Shown: positions 1 to 8,944, numbered from the stretch's first letter. The stretch is 38,417 nucleotides of DNA from CBDUXT01 sp965371245 (GCA_965371245.1 CBDUXT010000059.1:1-38417); one strand, 5' to 3'. The notes: generated by a model from the letters alone, not told the origin. A program made the numbers and translations.

Positions 1-458
1 AACTCACAGTCCCCCGAACGTCGGCTTTGTAGGTGGCCAGGTCGGCGTGCGGGGGATTCTCGCGATATGGACCCAGGGCCAAACCTTTTGTCTCAGGGCC
101 AAACCAAGGTTGCCCTTAGATAGATCCTTGGAGCCCCTCGCGGCGCACGTATTTACAGGACTGAAAACGGCTGTCAACAGGGCCGGACGCCGTGCCCAAA
201 AGGCGTTATCTATGGTGATACCAAGAGGTTACGGACATCCGGGGCACGGTAACGCCGTAGTAACTTTCGCGGTCCATGGTTGCTTCTGATGGCAGACGCG
301 GAGAGTATACTCCGATTCACGAGTGGCGGCGTCCCCGTTGTGTTCGGCGTCGCCTGGGGGTAGGCCGTTGGGTCTACCGATGTTGTCTTGCGCGTCGATC
401 GATCCTTCCGTTAGATCGGTTCTACTGCTAAGTCCTGGAGTTAAGGGGTACGTTGATC
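1..458. other. Gene-free leader region before the DUF1573-thioredoxin gene
   Basis: I see no convincing gene here. The short open frames have no recognisable domain and no ribosome binding site. A short direct repeat (AGGGCCAAACC) occurs at about 76-86 and 98-108. A TATACT hexamer at 306-311 could be a -10 box for the downstream gene, but the best upstream match (TTGCTT, 280-285) is spaced 20 bases away, so the promoter is only a guess. Confidence 0.4.
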
Positions 459-3400
459 ATGAATGTTATACGAACGCACGGTACGGTCGGTACGTCGGGT
501 GCCGGTTCGCGGCTCAGGAAGGCTCTTTGCTTCACGCCGGTGAGTCGATCGCTCGCTGTTGCCTTGGCTCTTGTAGCCGTGATGGCCGTCGAGTCGCTTG
601 TTTCGGCCGCGCCGCCGGATCGAAAACGCGGGCGCGTATATGAGGCAGACGAACCAGGTGCCCGACAGATTGGCCCCGGGTCGAAGGCGCGGGCGCCTGC
701 CCCGGCGCTGAAGCCCGGCGACCCGCGGCCGGCGGTTGTCGTTGAGGAGCCCGTTCACGACTTCGGGCGGGTCTGGGTCGGCCCCATGCTGAAGCACACC
801 TTTCGGATGAAGAACGAGGGAACGGACACGCTCAAGATCACTCGGGTCAAGCCGAGCTGCGGTTGCACGATCGCCGGTCCTTACCCGCGAACCATCGAGC
901 CGGGCAAGACCGGAGAATTCCCGTTCTCGGTGAAGAGCCAGAAGCTGCGCGGCAAGTTCGAGAAAGCCATCACGGTCAACACGAACGATCCCGCCATGCC
1001 CACGGTTCGCCTGCGGCTTCGCGGGACCGTGAAGCGCTACGTCGAGTATACCCCGACCAACATCCACTTCGGCAAGATGGTGGGTGGCGCGCCGCTGAAG
1101 CGCGTCATCAAGCTGACCAACGGAACCGAAAAGCCGATGGAGCTTCAGTTGGGCGCTCCGCCCCAAGGGAACTTCGAACTCAAGCTGGTCGAGACGACCC
1201 CGGGGCAGGCGTACGAGTTACACGTCACGGCCAATCCTCCGTTCGAGCCGGGCGTGTTCGCCAAGAAAATCATCATCACCACCAATGTTCCTCAGCAGGA
1301 GCGGATTCAAATCGACTTGCGCGGGACGGCGCCCGAGCGTCTCGACCTGAGCCCCAAGGTGCTCACGGTTCGACCGAACCCCAATGCGACGCAGGCGACG
1401 ACGCGCGTGGTTCGGTTCACCAACTATGGTAGCAAGCCGGTAAAATTGCTCGAAGCGACCGTGGACGATCCAGCGATCACCGCGACGATCAAGGAGCAGC
1501 AGCGCGGGAAGGCCTACAGCATCCAGATTCAGATTCCGGCCAATCATACGTTTCCACCGAACGGCCGCAGGCTGACGCTCAAGACCGACGACGCGCAAAA
1601 ACCACTGCTCTCCGTCCACATCCGAAGCCGCGGGGCACGGGTAGCGAAGAGGGCGAAGCCGCGGACAACGACCCGTCCGGCGGAGAAGATGGTGGGTCAA
1701 CCGGTGCCCGCGTACACCCTCAAGACGTTGGAAGGCAAGGGCGCCGGCAGCAGTACCCTGCTAAACAAAATCACCGTCTTGGATTTCTTTGCGGTGAACT
1801 GCGGCTTCTGCAAGAAGCAGATTCCGCGACTTGAGAAGGTTCGTCAGGAATACGAGGGGAAGGGCGTTCGGTTCCTGGCGATCAGCCAGACGATGCGCGC
1901 TCGCACATTCACTGACGCTCAGGTGATGGACAAGATCAAGCAACTCGGCTTCCGGGGTGAAGTGGCCACCGATCCGAACAACATCGTGGGTCCGTTGTTC
2001 AAGGTAACCAGCTTCCCGACGGCGGTGGTCATCGGCAAGGATCGGGTCGTCGCCGCCGTGAGTATCGGAAACCGCGCCGATCTGGAGACACGCCTGAAAG
2101 GGCAGCTCGACACACTGCTGGCTGGAAAGCCGATCCGATCTCGTCCCGCGCTCGCCAAGGGGAGCACCGCGCCGACGGCGATCCCCGCTCCGAAGCCCGC
2201 GGCGACCAAGCGTGTGCGTGCGACCGACCTGATCGGAAAACCCGCGCCGCGTTTTTCCATCAAGACGCTCGACGGCAAGGACGTCTCCAACGCGGGGTTC
2301 GCCAAGCATCCCGCCACGGTTCTCGACTTTGTGGCCGGCAACTGTGGCTACTGCGGCAAGCAGATTCCGCGGTTGGAGAAGATTCGCCAGACGTACCAGC
2401 AAAAGGGCGTCCGTTTCGTGAACGTGTTCGAGACCATGCGCACACCGTGGACGCAGGAGCAGGTCATCGACAAGATGAAGTCGCTGGGTGCCCACATGGA
2501 GATCGCCCACGATTCGGCCAACAAGATCGGCCCGCTCTTTGGCGCCTCCGGCTTCCCGACGATGGTCGTCATAGGCAAGAGCGGCAAGGTGGAGGCGGTC
2601 AACGTCGGCAACATCGGCGACCTCGAAAAGCGCGTCACCGGACAGCTTGACGCGCTGATCGCCGGCCGGCCGGTGCCCAAGGTTGCGGCCGCTCCGGCTC
2701 GTCCGGCGCGAAAGCGCCCGACCGATCTGATCGGAAAGCCCGCCCCCAAGTTCGCGATCAAGACGTTCGACGGCAAGGACGTCTCCAACGCGGAGTTCGC
2801 CAAACATCCCGCCACGGTTCTTGACTTCGTGGCCGGCAACTGTGGCTACTGCGGCAAGCAGATTCCGCGGTTGGAGAAGATTCGCCAGACGTACCAGCAA
2901 AAGGGCGTCCGTTTCGTGAACGTGTTCGAGACCATGCGCACACCGTGGACGCAGGAGCAGGTCATCGACAAGATGAAGTCGCTGGGTGCCCACATGGAGA
3001 TCGCCCACGATTCGGCCAACAAGATCGGCCCGCTCTTTGGCGCCTCCGGCTTCCCGACGATGGTCGTCATAGGCAAGAGCGGCAAGGTGGAGGCGGTCAA
3101 CGTCGGCAACATCGGCGACCTCGAAAAGCGCGTCACCGGACAGCTTGACGCTCTGATCGCCGGCCGGCCGGTGCCCAAGGTCGCGGCCGCTCCGGCTCGT
3201 CCGGCGCGAAAGCGCGCGACCGACACCATCGGAAAGCCGGCGCCCAAGTTCGCGATCAAGACGCTTGACGGCAAGGACGTCGGCAACGCGGAGTTCGCCA
3301 AGCATCCCGCGACCGTACTCGACTTCGTGGCCGCCAACTGTGGCTACTGCGGAAAGCAGATCCCTCGCGTCGAGAAGCTCCGACAAACCTACCAGCAGAA

Positions 3401-4169
3401 GGGCGTTCGCTTCGTGACCGTGTTCGAGACGATGCGCAAGCCGTTCACCAAGGAGCAGGTCATCGACAAGATGAAGTCACTCGGTGCCTCGTCGATGGAG
3501 GTCGCTCATGACGTGGCCAACAAGGTCGGCCCGCTCTTCGGCGCGTCGGGTTTTCCAACGATGGTTGTCGTGGGCAAAAGCGGCAAGGTCGAGGCGGTCA
3601 ACGTCGGCAACATCGCCGACCTCGAAAAGCGACTGTCCGGACAGCTCGACGCCCTGATCGCCGGCAGGCCGGTGCCCAGGGTCGCGACCGCTCCGGCTCG
3701 CCCGCGACAGCGTCCGGCCGAGGGAATGGTCGGTAAGCCGGTTCCTTCATTCGCTCTGAAGACGTTGGAAGGCAAGAGCATCAGCAGCGAAGAACTGAGG
3801 TCCTACTCGGCCACCGTGCTCAACTTCGTGGCGCCCAACTGCGGCTTCTGCAAGCGTGCCCTCCCCAACGTCGAGAAGGTTCGCAAGGACTACGCCACAA
3901 AGGGCGTTCGCTTCGTGAACGTCGTCCAGAAGATGCGGAAGGACTACACCACCGAGCAGATCGTCGATGTGATGAAGAAGGCGGGTTCCAACCTGGAGAT
4001 CACGACCGACGATTTCGCCGGCAACGCCCTCGGGCGGCAGTTCAAGGCGACCAGCTACCCGACGATGTTCGTCATCGGCAAGGACGGCAAGATCGCCAAC
4101 GTGAACATCGGCGCGAAAGCCAACCTCGAGGCTCTGCTTCGTGGTCAGTTGGATGCGCTAATCAAGTAA
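459..4169 (+). CDS. Secreted DUF1573 protein with five tandem thioredoxin-like domains
   Basis: This is a 1236-residue exported protein. I chose ATG 459 over TTG 453, with GGAG/AGGGG about 10 bases upstream. A signal peptide is visible (hydrophobic stretch near residues 32-48, ending VSA). Residues about 93-190 match DUF1573, an Ig-like domain with the family's PSCGCT motif (Cys134, Cys136), and two similar beta-rich modules follow to about residue 390. Five redoxin/TlpA-like thioredoxin folds then follow, each with a CxxC: C448/C451 (CGFC), C629/C632, C795/C798, C961/C964 (all CGYC) and C1128/C1131 (CGFC). Proline-alanine-arginine linkers separate them. Domains 2 and 3 are almost identical. 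TlpA-like domains normally act as periplasmic thiol-disulfide reductants, one per protein; five intact CxxC motifs in one chain suggest a multi-site extracytoplasmic redox protein. Substrate and electron donor are unknown. The gene stands alone and ends at a strong terminator. Confidence 0.93.
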   Translation: MNVIRTHGTVGTSGAGSRLRKALCFTPVSRSLAVALALVAVMAVESLVSAAPPDRKRGRVYEADEPGARQIGPGSKARAPAPALKPGDPRPAVVVEEPVHDFGRVWVGPMLKHTFRMKNEGTDTLKITRVKPSCGCTIAGPYPRTIEPGKTGEFPFSVKSQKLRGKFEKAITVNTNDPAMPTVRLRLRGTVKRYVEYTPTNIHFGKMVGGAPLKRVIKLTNGTEKPMELQLGAPPQGNFELKLVETTPGQAYELHVTANPPFEPGVFAKKIIITTNVPQQERIQIDLRGTAPERLDLSPKVLTVRPNPNATQATTRVVRFTNYGSKPVKLLEATVDDPAITATIKEQQRGKAYSIQIQIPANHTFPPNGRRLTLKTDDAQKPLLSVHIRSRGARVAKRAKPRTTTRPAEKMVGQPVPAYTLKTLEGKGAGSSTLLNKITVLDFFAVNCGFCKKQIPRLEKVRQEYEGKGVRFLAISQTMRARTFTDAQVMDKIKQLGFRGEVATDPNNIVGPLFKVTSFPTAVVIGKDRVVAAVSIGNRADLETRLKGQLDTLLAGKPIRSRPALAKGSTAPTAIPAPKPAATKRVRATDLIGKPAPRFSIKTLDGKDVSNAGFAKHPATVLDFVAGNCGYCGKQIPRLEKIRQTYQQKGVRFVNVFETMRTPWTQEQVIDKMKSLGAHMEIAHDSANKIGPLFGASGFPTMVVIGKSGKVEAVNVGNIGDLEKRVTGQLDALIAGRPVPKVAAAPARPARKRPTDLIGKPAPKFAIKTFDGKDVSNAEFAKHPATVLDFVAGNCGYCGKQIPRLEKIRQTYQQKGVRFVNVFETMRTPWTQEQVIDKMKSLGAHMEIAHDSANKIGPLFGASGFPTMVVIGKSGKVEAVNVGNIGDLEKRVTGQLDALIAGRPVPKVAAAPARPARKRATDTIGKPAPKFAIKTLDGKDVGNAEFAKHPATVLDFVAANCGYCGKQIPRVEKLRQTYQQKGVRFVTVFETMRKPFTKEQVIDKMKSLGASSMEVAHDVANKVGPLFGASGFPTMVVVGKSGKVEAVNVGNIADLEKRLSGQLDALIAGRPVPRVATAPARPRQRPAEGMVGKPVPSFALKTLEGKSISSEELRSYSATVLNFVAPNCGFCKRALPNVEKVRKDYATKGVRFVNVVQKMRKDYTTEQIVDVMKKAGSNLEITTDDFAGNALGRQFKATSYPTMFVIGKDGKIANVNIGAKANLEALLRGQLDALIK
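2331..3151 (+). repeat. Tandem intragenic duplication of a thioredoxin domain (323 bp identical)
   Basis: Bases 2331-2653 are identical, by direct comparison, to 2829-3151, at an offset of 498 bp (166 codons). Sparse differences start at both ends (for example 2330 T versus C and 2654 G versus T). The flanking thioredoxin domains 1, 4 and 5 of the same gene are much more diverged, so this pair was duplicated or homogenised by gene conversion recently. Confidence 0.95.
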
Positions 4170-4210
4170 ACATCCGCCTCAGCGCGCGATCGTAACACCT
4201 TTGCCCATTG

Positions 4211-4248
4211 CCGGCTGCTGGGATTCGCTTCCCGGCGGCCGGTTTTTT
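4211..4248 (+). terminator. Strong intrinsic terminator after the thioredoxin-repeat gene
   Basis: A 13-bp stem (4211-4223 pairs with 4230-4242, two G-T pairs, no mismatches) with a 6-base loop is followed directly by six T residues (4243-4248). It begins 41 bases after the stop codon at 4169 and fits a Rho-independent terminator for the upstream gene. Confidence 0.9.
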
Positions 4249-4728
4249 CTTCCCCGGCGGATTGTCACGTCGCGCGGCCGGAACCGTGTTGGCCAAACGA
4301 AGCGCAAGTGAAAAGAGCCAAGTCCGCGGCGCCCTCCCCGAAGACCCCCAACCCAGACCCTCGAAGACACCTCGGTGGGGAATTGACGTCGTGCCAGGTG
4401 TTGTGGTGCACGTGGCTTGATGGGTGGCATGCCCAAGCCACAGGCGCGGGCATGCTTGACCCCGCTGATTCTCTCGACCGTGCCATCACGGCCGCGCTTC
4501 GCGAGGCATGCCACACGGCGCGGTTGTCGATCAGGTTCCGCGCGTCGTCGTGCTGGAAGGCTCACGGCTGATCGCACCTCTTCCTCCTATACCGCTTGCT
4601 CTTATGAGACGCGGCCGACGTGTCGTTCGCGGCGTCGCGCGGTTATTGGCCCCTCTCCTGAAATCACCGATGTGGGCGGCTATCATCCAGCGAGAATTGT
4701 ATAACCTTAAGAGGAAGAGGAGGGGAGC
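4249..4728. other. Gene-free region with competing hairpins
   Basis: No credible coding frame was found. A structured segment at 4412-4455 holds two mutually exclusive hairpins. GTGGCTTG (4412-4419) pairs with CAAGCCAC (4434-4441), while GCATGCCC (4427-4434) pairs with GGGCATGC (4448-4455). The segment TGGGTGGCATG...CAAGC resembles, in reverse complement, the hairpin upstream of proC near 15047-15081. A TATAAC sequence near 4700 may be a -10 box for the next small gene. Confidence 0.5.
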
Positions 4729-5019
4729 ATGGCCTTGCCAGATCAGTTCAACAACCCGGAAAACGATCGAGCGCTCCGCTGGCTGACGACCCCTGCATCG
4801 ATGCAGGCCGCTCAGCTCGAACATGCCATGCGGAACTACGACCATCCCGTGTACGATCCGGCCGATGTGGGTCAGCATCTCTTGCGGGCCCTATCGCTAC
4901 CGATGGCCGGCTACACCGGCGATGCATCGAAAGTCGATCCAGTGACGCTGGGTGTGGCCGTGATCTCTCATGCAAACGCGATGGGTTGGGACGTGGTAGT
5001 GGAAATCGAACGGACCTGA
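4729..5019 (+). CDS. Small orphan protein, 96 aa
   Basis: I do not recognise this family. The gene is supported by a very strong purine-rich ribosome binding site (GAGGAAGAGGAGGGGAGC just before ATG 4729) and by protein-like composition. The product is soluble, with no signal peptide or membrane segment, and is acidic to neutral. It contains a central helix-like stretch (AAQLEHAMRNYDHPVY), and its last third looks like a small alpha/beta unit (VTLGVAVISHANAMGWDVVVEIE). There is no obvious operon partner: the upstream gene ends at a terminator and the downstream NACHT gene is convergent. It could be a small accessory or toxin/antitoxin-like protein, but nothing in the sequence shows that. Confidence 0.6.
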   Translation: MALPDQFNNPENDRALRWLTTPASMQAAQLEHAMRNYDHPVYDPADVGQHLLRALSLPMAGYTGDASKVDPVTLGVAVISHANAMGWDVVVEIERT

Positions 5020-5336
5020 TTTTCGCCCCGGCCGGCGACCGGACGATGCCTGTGTTTCACGAGAGCTTCCACGCTCCGTGGCCTTCGATGAATCCTCGGC
5101 GAACGACGTCGATGAAGACCAAGCCCGGTGTACCCGGCTCAGGGTTTGGGAAAGGCCGGTAGGGCGGGCTATTGCCCGCCGCAAGGTCATCCGGTCCGTT
5201 GACACGCGGGTGCCCCATCCTTCGCTTTTGGCGAAGGGTGGGGGACGGATGGACCGGTTTAGCTATCGACTCTCTCTTGGGTACGCAAACGTATCCATGA
5301 ATGACCTCCTCATGGATCGTAGGCTGGACGGCGCAG
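5020..5336. other. Convergent intergenic region with a dispersed hairpin repeat
   Basis: This lies between the small plus-strand gene and the 3' end of the minus-strand NACHT gene. Its only clear content is the hairpin repeat at 5208-5249, listed separately. I see no gene. Confidence 0.5.
5208..5249 (+). repeat. Dispersed 42-bp hairpin repeat, copy 1
   Basis: These 42 bases are identical to 35076-35117. The unit folds into a 13-bp stem (CCCCATCCTTCGC with GCGAAGGGTGGGG, one T-G pair) around a TTTTG loop, followed by GACGGA. The flanks of the two copies are unrelated, which points to a REP-like dispersed repeat. Both copies lie downstream of genes, so a role in transcript ends or mRNA stability is possible. 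Confidence 0.85.
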
Positions 5337-8300
5337 CTACCGGGGCGCCCCCTTCGTAATGTCCCAGCCCATGTGCGCCGACAGCGAGCGAACCGTCTCG
5401 TCGATCTTGTCCTCCGGCACACGGGCCTTCCCGGCCGCTTGCTTGATGTGATCAAGGTGGATCGGTTGGGCGGGATCGAGAAAAGGCAAGACGCCGTCCA
5501 AATCCCGCGTGAGCACAATCCGCCCGAAGTCGGAGTGCATCTTGCCAAGCGCGGCACAATGTTCGGTCCGTTGATCCTCGGTCAAACTCGCATCAACGGC
5601 GCGTTCTGCAAGCAGCGTTCGCGTTGTTTCGTCGGGCCACCTGTTGGTCAGCACCCTTAGGGCCCGACTGCGGACGGTGAAGTGCTCATCTTCGAGAGCA
5701 CGTTCGGCGAGTAGTCCTCGTGTGGTTTCGTCCGTCCAGTTCTCGGCGAGGATCTCCAGTGCGTCGGGGCGCGCGCGAATGTCCTCAGACTCGACGGCGC
5801 GGGCCGCGACAAGTCTTCGCGTTGCTGCGTTCGGCCAGATCCCGGCCAGTACCGTTAAGGCCCAAAGGCCGTCGTACTCATTCCCACCCTGGGAAGCGGC
5901 CTTGGTGAGCAGCAACCGCGTCGTCTTGTCCGGCCAATTCCTGGCCATCCTGTAGGATGCCCAGCGACGTGCTCCAAATCCGAAACCGGGCGTAACCACA
6001 AAAGACCCATATAGCTGCCGGAGCGAATCATCGCCGATGGCGCATCGCAACTGCCCTTCGATAGATTCAACAGCCCAAAGCATCTTCTCCCCAAAGTGCT
6101 TCGTTTGGGAAAGTAAGATTGCTGTCCGCGCTGCGTGGCGATCGATCAACGCCAAGAGATAGACCTTGATTGGTTCCAGGCTGCGATCAGTAAAGAGATG
6201 ATCGAGAGAGAAGAGTTCATCCTCCGACAAATGAGGCAAGAGCATTTCAACGGCTCGACGGCGTACCTGAAACAAGCTGGCCCTAGTCGCATCGATGAGG
6301 TGCGATTTGACTGCCGCGCCGAGTTGTCCCAGCGCCTCCAGGATTTCAACTTGTGTCTTGGGAGGAACGCCCGAACCTTGGCGGAAAGCGGCGAGTGTCG
6401 CCTCTACTGCTTTCTTAAATGCCAAGCGCGTTTCTGCCTTGAGTTCCGCGACACCGCTGATGTCTTTGACGATGTTGGCGCATAACGCAACGACAGGCGC
6501 CTGGTCGTAGACCGTCGATCCACGTTTGCTCAGGAGCCAGGCAACCAATCGATCGGCCTTGTCATCAGATTCCTTGGCCCATTGGCTACCGAGAAGCTGT
6601 AGGACCTCGAACCACTTGGCTATCCGCAGCCGCGGCTCGATGATCGACGCTACCTTGTCGAAATCCATGTTCGACAACTGCCAAGCGGCCAGGTATTCCT
6701 GAAACGTTAGATGCACGAACCGGTAACTCTGGGCTTGGCGGCTGACCAGGAGGCCGCTCCGCAACTCCTGCCTGCGGAGGAACACTTCGGCGTGAGTCCC
6801 CGCCTGTTCCTCGTTCGGGGCTCCGCGGTCAATGAACCGGGGCGTCAACAGCCTGATCACGTCGGCTTTAGTCGCTTCGTCGCGGTCCCCGTCCTGGCCA
6901 AGAATATACAGGGCGATCTCCGCGAACCGTTTTCGCACCCAGGCCCGGTCCTCCTGGGTCTGATCCTCCTGCTCTTCATCCAACGCCCCCACCTTGCGGC
7001 TGCGTTGGATGTGCTCGGCGGCTTTGCGCTGCCCCAGCAAGACATCCACACATTCGTCGTAGAGATCCACCCGCTGTTTGGGCAGGCGCTTCCGGTTCCA
7101 ATGCACGATGGCGATCACGGTCAAAAGCAACGGATTAACCGCGAGCGGGCGAATGCGGTCGCTTTCTTCGATCCCGCGAGTGAGCGCATCGAATTCCTTG
7201 CGGGCGTCACCTCCGCCAGTTTCCACCTTGGCAGGGGCAACGCGGAATAGTAAGGCGACCCAGTTGCGGATGAACTCGGCGCGATCGTGGGCATCGAACG
7301 GTTGAATGTCGCAGCGAGTGAACTGACCTTTCAGGATCGTATCGCCCGTGTACGCCCGGACACGCGACGTGACGACGAAACGGTTGTCGCCGTATCTCTG
7401 GACACATTCCTCCAACAACCTGCTCACGGCCGCGCGACCGGCGTCGGTTGGAACCTCATCCAATCCGTCGAAAAGCAGGAAGCAATTACCGGAGGCGAGC
7501 AGTGTCTCGACATCGGCCACCGAAAGGCGATAGTCGTAGGCGGCAAGGCAATCGACGACGAACTCCAAGAGCGTATTCAGATTCGCCCGATCCTTTTTCT
7601 TGAGGAAGTCGGCCAGATCCCAGCAGGACAAGAAGATCGGAACGGGCAAGGGTCCGGCGAGACAGAGCTTTTCCTGGGCAAGTCTGGAATTTCCTGTCAC
7701 GAACGAACGGGCCAGCGTCAAGGCGATGTATTTCAGAAAGGTCGACTTTCCGCTGCCCGGATCGCCCACGATCACCAGCTTGGGATATCTCAGCAGTGCC
7801 GTCTGAATCTCGATCGGCCCGCTTTCGTACGCCTCGGTTTCCTCCGGGGCGTCTTCCTCGAACATAACGCGCAGCCGGACATATACTTCACTGAGCGGGA
7901 TTTCGAACGTGCGATCGTTGTCGATGCCGGCGATGTCGAGGCGGTGGAAGGCGCGCTGGACGCTCTCGTAAAACTTACTCGGAGGCAACAAAGCCCTGTT
8001 TGTGACCTTCGTTGTTGCCGGTTGCTCGGGAACCCAGGGTCTTTCCGGATCGGCGAGCCAGAGGTTCAGGTCGTGCTCAAAGGCATCGCGAAACCCCGCC
8101 GGGCCGGGGTACTCGGTGTAGAAAACCGGATTCTCGTGCTCCTGCATGCGCTGACGGAAGGCGAGCACGCTCTTCCATTGCTCGACGGCCTTCATGGCTT
8201 CGTCAGGGTCCGTCGGCATTTCAAGCCTGTCGATCTTGCGGAAGAACCATTTGATTTCCGGGAATCCGTGCTTCTCGTGGCTTTCCATCGCCCAGTTGAA

Positions 8301-8705
8301 TTCTTCCTCGGTCCCCGACTCCACCTTGCCCGTTCGCGAGCCGAACCGCTGTGCCATGATGCCGATCACCAGTGCCAACGACTGGCGATATTTCTCTAGT
8401 GTCTGCCGGTTGATCAGCTCTTGGGGGCGGCCAACGCCGATCGTCGCGTAGTTCTCCCAGTCCACGACCTCGAAACGGACATTCCAGAGATGGGCGGTGT
8501 GCTGGTTGTAGCGTTCGAAGAACTGCCGGACGTACTTACGTTCGACGCTCACGTCACCCGGCGAAGCGAGAAAGACGTGGTACTGTTTGAGCGAACGCGG
8601 CGTCAAGCCACCCGACGCACCGTGGCTCTTATCTTCAGCGTGCTTTCCCATGTCCATGGGTAGGTATTCGTCCTGGTTGTCTGCGTGTGGATCAACCATG
8701 CCCAT
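5337..8705 (-). CDS. DUF4062-NACHT STAND ATPase with C-terminal HEAT-like repeats
   Basis: This is a 1122-residue minus-strand protein. Two in-frame ATGs, at 8705 and 8699, are possible starts. Residues about 40-220 resemble DUF4062 (start QYHVFLASPGDVSVER), a Rossmann-like domain found at the N-terminus of STAND proteins. A NACHT ATPase follows: Walker A GDPGSGKST (314-322), Walker B/NACHT acidic motif LLFDGLDE (410-417) and a sensor-like VVTSRVR (444-450). After a helical middle region, residues about 885-1037 hold four HEAT-like repeats of roughly 33 residues with a W-[PT]-D-x-x-T-R-x-L-L signature. Bacterial NACHT proteins (bNACHT, Avs-like) are known anti-phage sensors in which the C-terminal repeats detect a ligand and the N-terminal domain acts as effector. 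A defence role here is inference. There is no adjacent nuclease or transmembrane effector gene, so the DUF4062 domain would have to act or recruit. No membrane segments are evident. Confidence 0.92.
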   Translation of the reverse strand: MGMVDPHADNQDEYLPMDMGKHAEDKSHGASGGLTPRSLKQYHVFLASPGDVSVERKYVRQFFERYNQHTAHLWNVRFEVVDWENYATIGVGRPQELINRQTLEKYRQSLALVIGIMAQRFGSRTGKVESGTEEEFNWAMESHEKHGFPEIKWFFRKIDRLEMPTDPDEAMKAVEQWKSVLAFRQRMQEHENPVFYTEYPGPAGFRDAFEHDLNLWLADPERPWVPEQPATTKVTNRALLPPSKFYESVQRAFHRLDIAGIDNDRTFEIPLSEVYVRLRVMFEEDAPEETEAYESGPIEIQTALLRYPKLVIVGDPGSGKSTFLKYIALTLARSFVTGNSRLAQEKLCLAGPLPVPIFLSCWDLADFLKKKDRANLNTLLEFVVDCLAAYDYRLSVADVETLLASGNCFLLFDGLDEVPTDAGRAAVSRLLEECVQRYGDNRFVVTSRVRAYTGDTILKGQFTRCDIQPFDAHDRAEFIRNWVALLFRVAPAKVETGGGDARKEFDALTRGIEESDRIRPLAVNPLLLTVIAIVHWNRKRLPKQRVDLYDECVDVLLGQRKAAEHIQRSRKVGALDEEQEDQTQEDRAWVRKRFAEIALYILGQDGDRDEATKADVIRLLTPRFIDRGAPNEEQAGTHAEVFLRRQELRSGLLVSRQAQSYRFVHLTFQEYLAAWQLSNMDFDKVASIIEPRLRIAKWFEVLQLLGSQWAKESDDKADRLVAWLLSKRGSTVYDQAPVVALCANIVKDISGVAELKAETRLAFKKAVEATLAAFRQGSGVPPKTQVEILEALGQLGAAVKSHLIDATRASLFQVRRRAVEMLLPHLSEDELFSLDHLFTDRSLEPIKVYLLALIDRHAARTAILLSQTKHFGEKMLWAVESIEGQLRCAIGDDSLRQLYGSFVVTPGFGFGARRWASYRMARNWPDKTTRLLLTKAASQGGNEYDGLWALTVLAGIWPNAATRRLVAARAVESEDIRARPDALEILAENWTDETTRGLLAERALEDEHFTVRSRALRVLTNRWPDETTRTLLAERAVDASLTEDQRTEHCAALGKMHSDFGRIVLTRDLDGVLPFLDPAQPIHLDHIKQAAGKARVPEDKIDETVRSLSAHMGWDITKGAPR

Positions 8706-8944
8706 ACCCTATCAGAAGTGGTGCGAATCCGCACTAGGGCGTGGCGGTAGGGGTGGGGGCCTCAGTCCGGTCGCCAGAGCCGGGGATGGCTTTCGGAGCC
8801 GCGGATTCGCGCGTCCCCACGAACAATCTCAAGATTTACCTGTGATCCTGCGGCTCGGGCCGCTATGATGTCCCGCGGTCGAATATCCGGCGGGCCGCGA
8901 CTTTCGTAGCCTATCCGGGCCGTCCCCTTTCTGCCGGGTTTGCG

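Noticed and set aside
47..289. 80-codon frame at the left edge
   Set aside because: No ribosome binding site or recognisable domain; composition is not protein-like.
1761..3386. 541-codon minus-strand frame with repeated sequence
   Set aside because: It is the antisense shadow of the tandem thioredoxin domains; its repeats come from the real gene on the other strand.
4308..4786. Several short overlapping frames between the terminator and the small orphan gene
   Set aside because: No ribosome binding site, no domain, biased composition, and the structured repeat lies within them.
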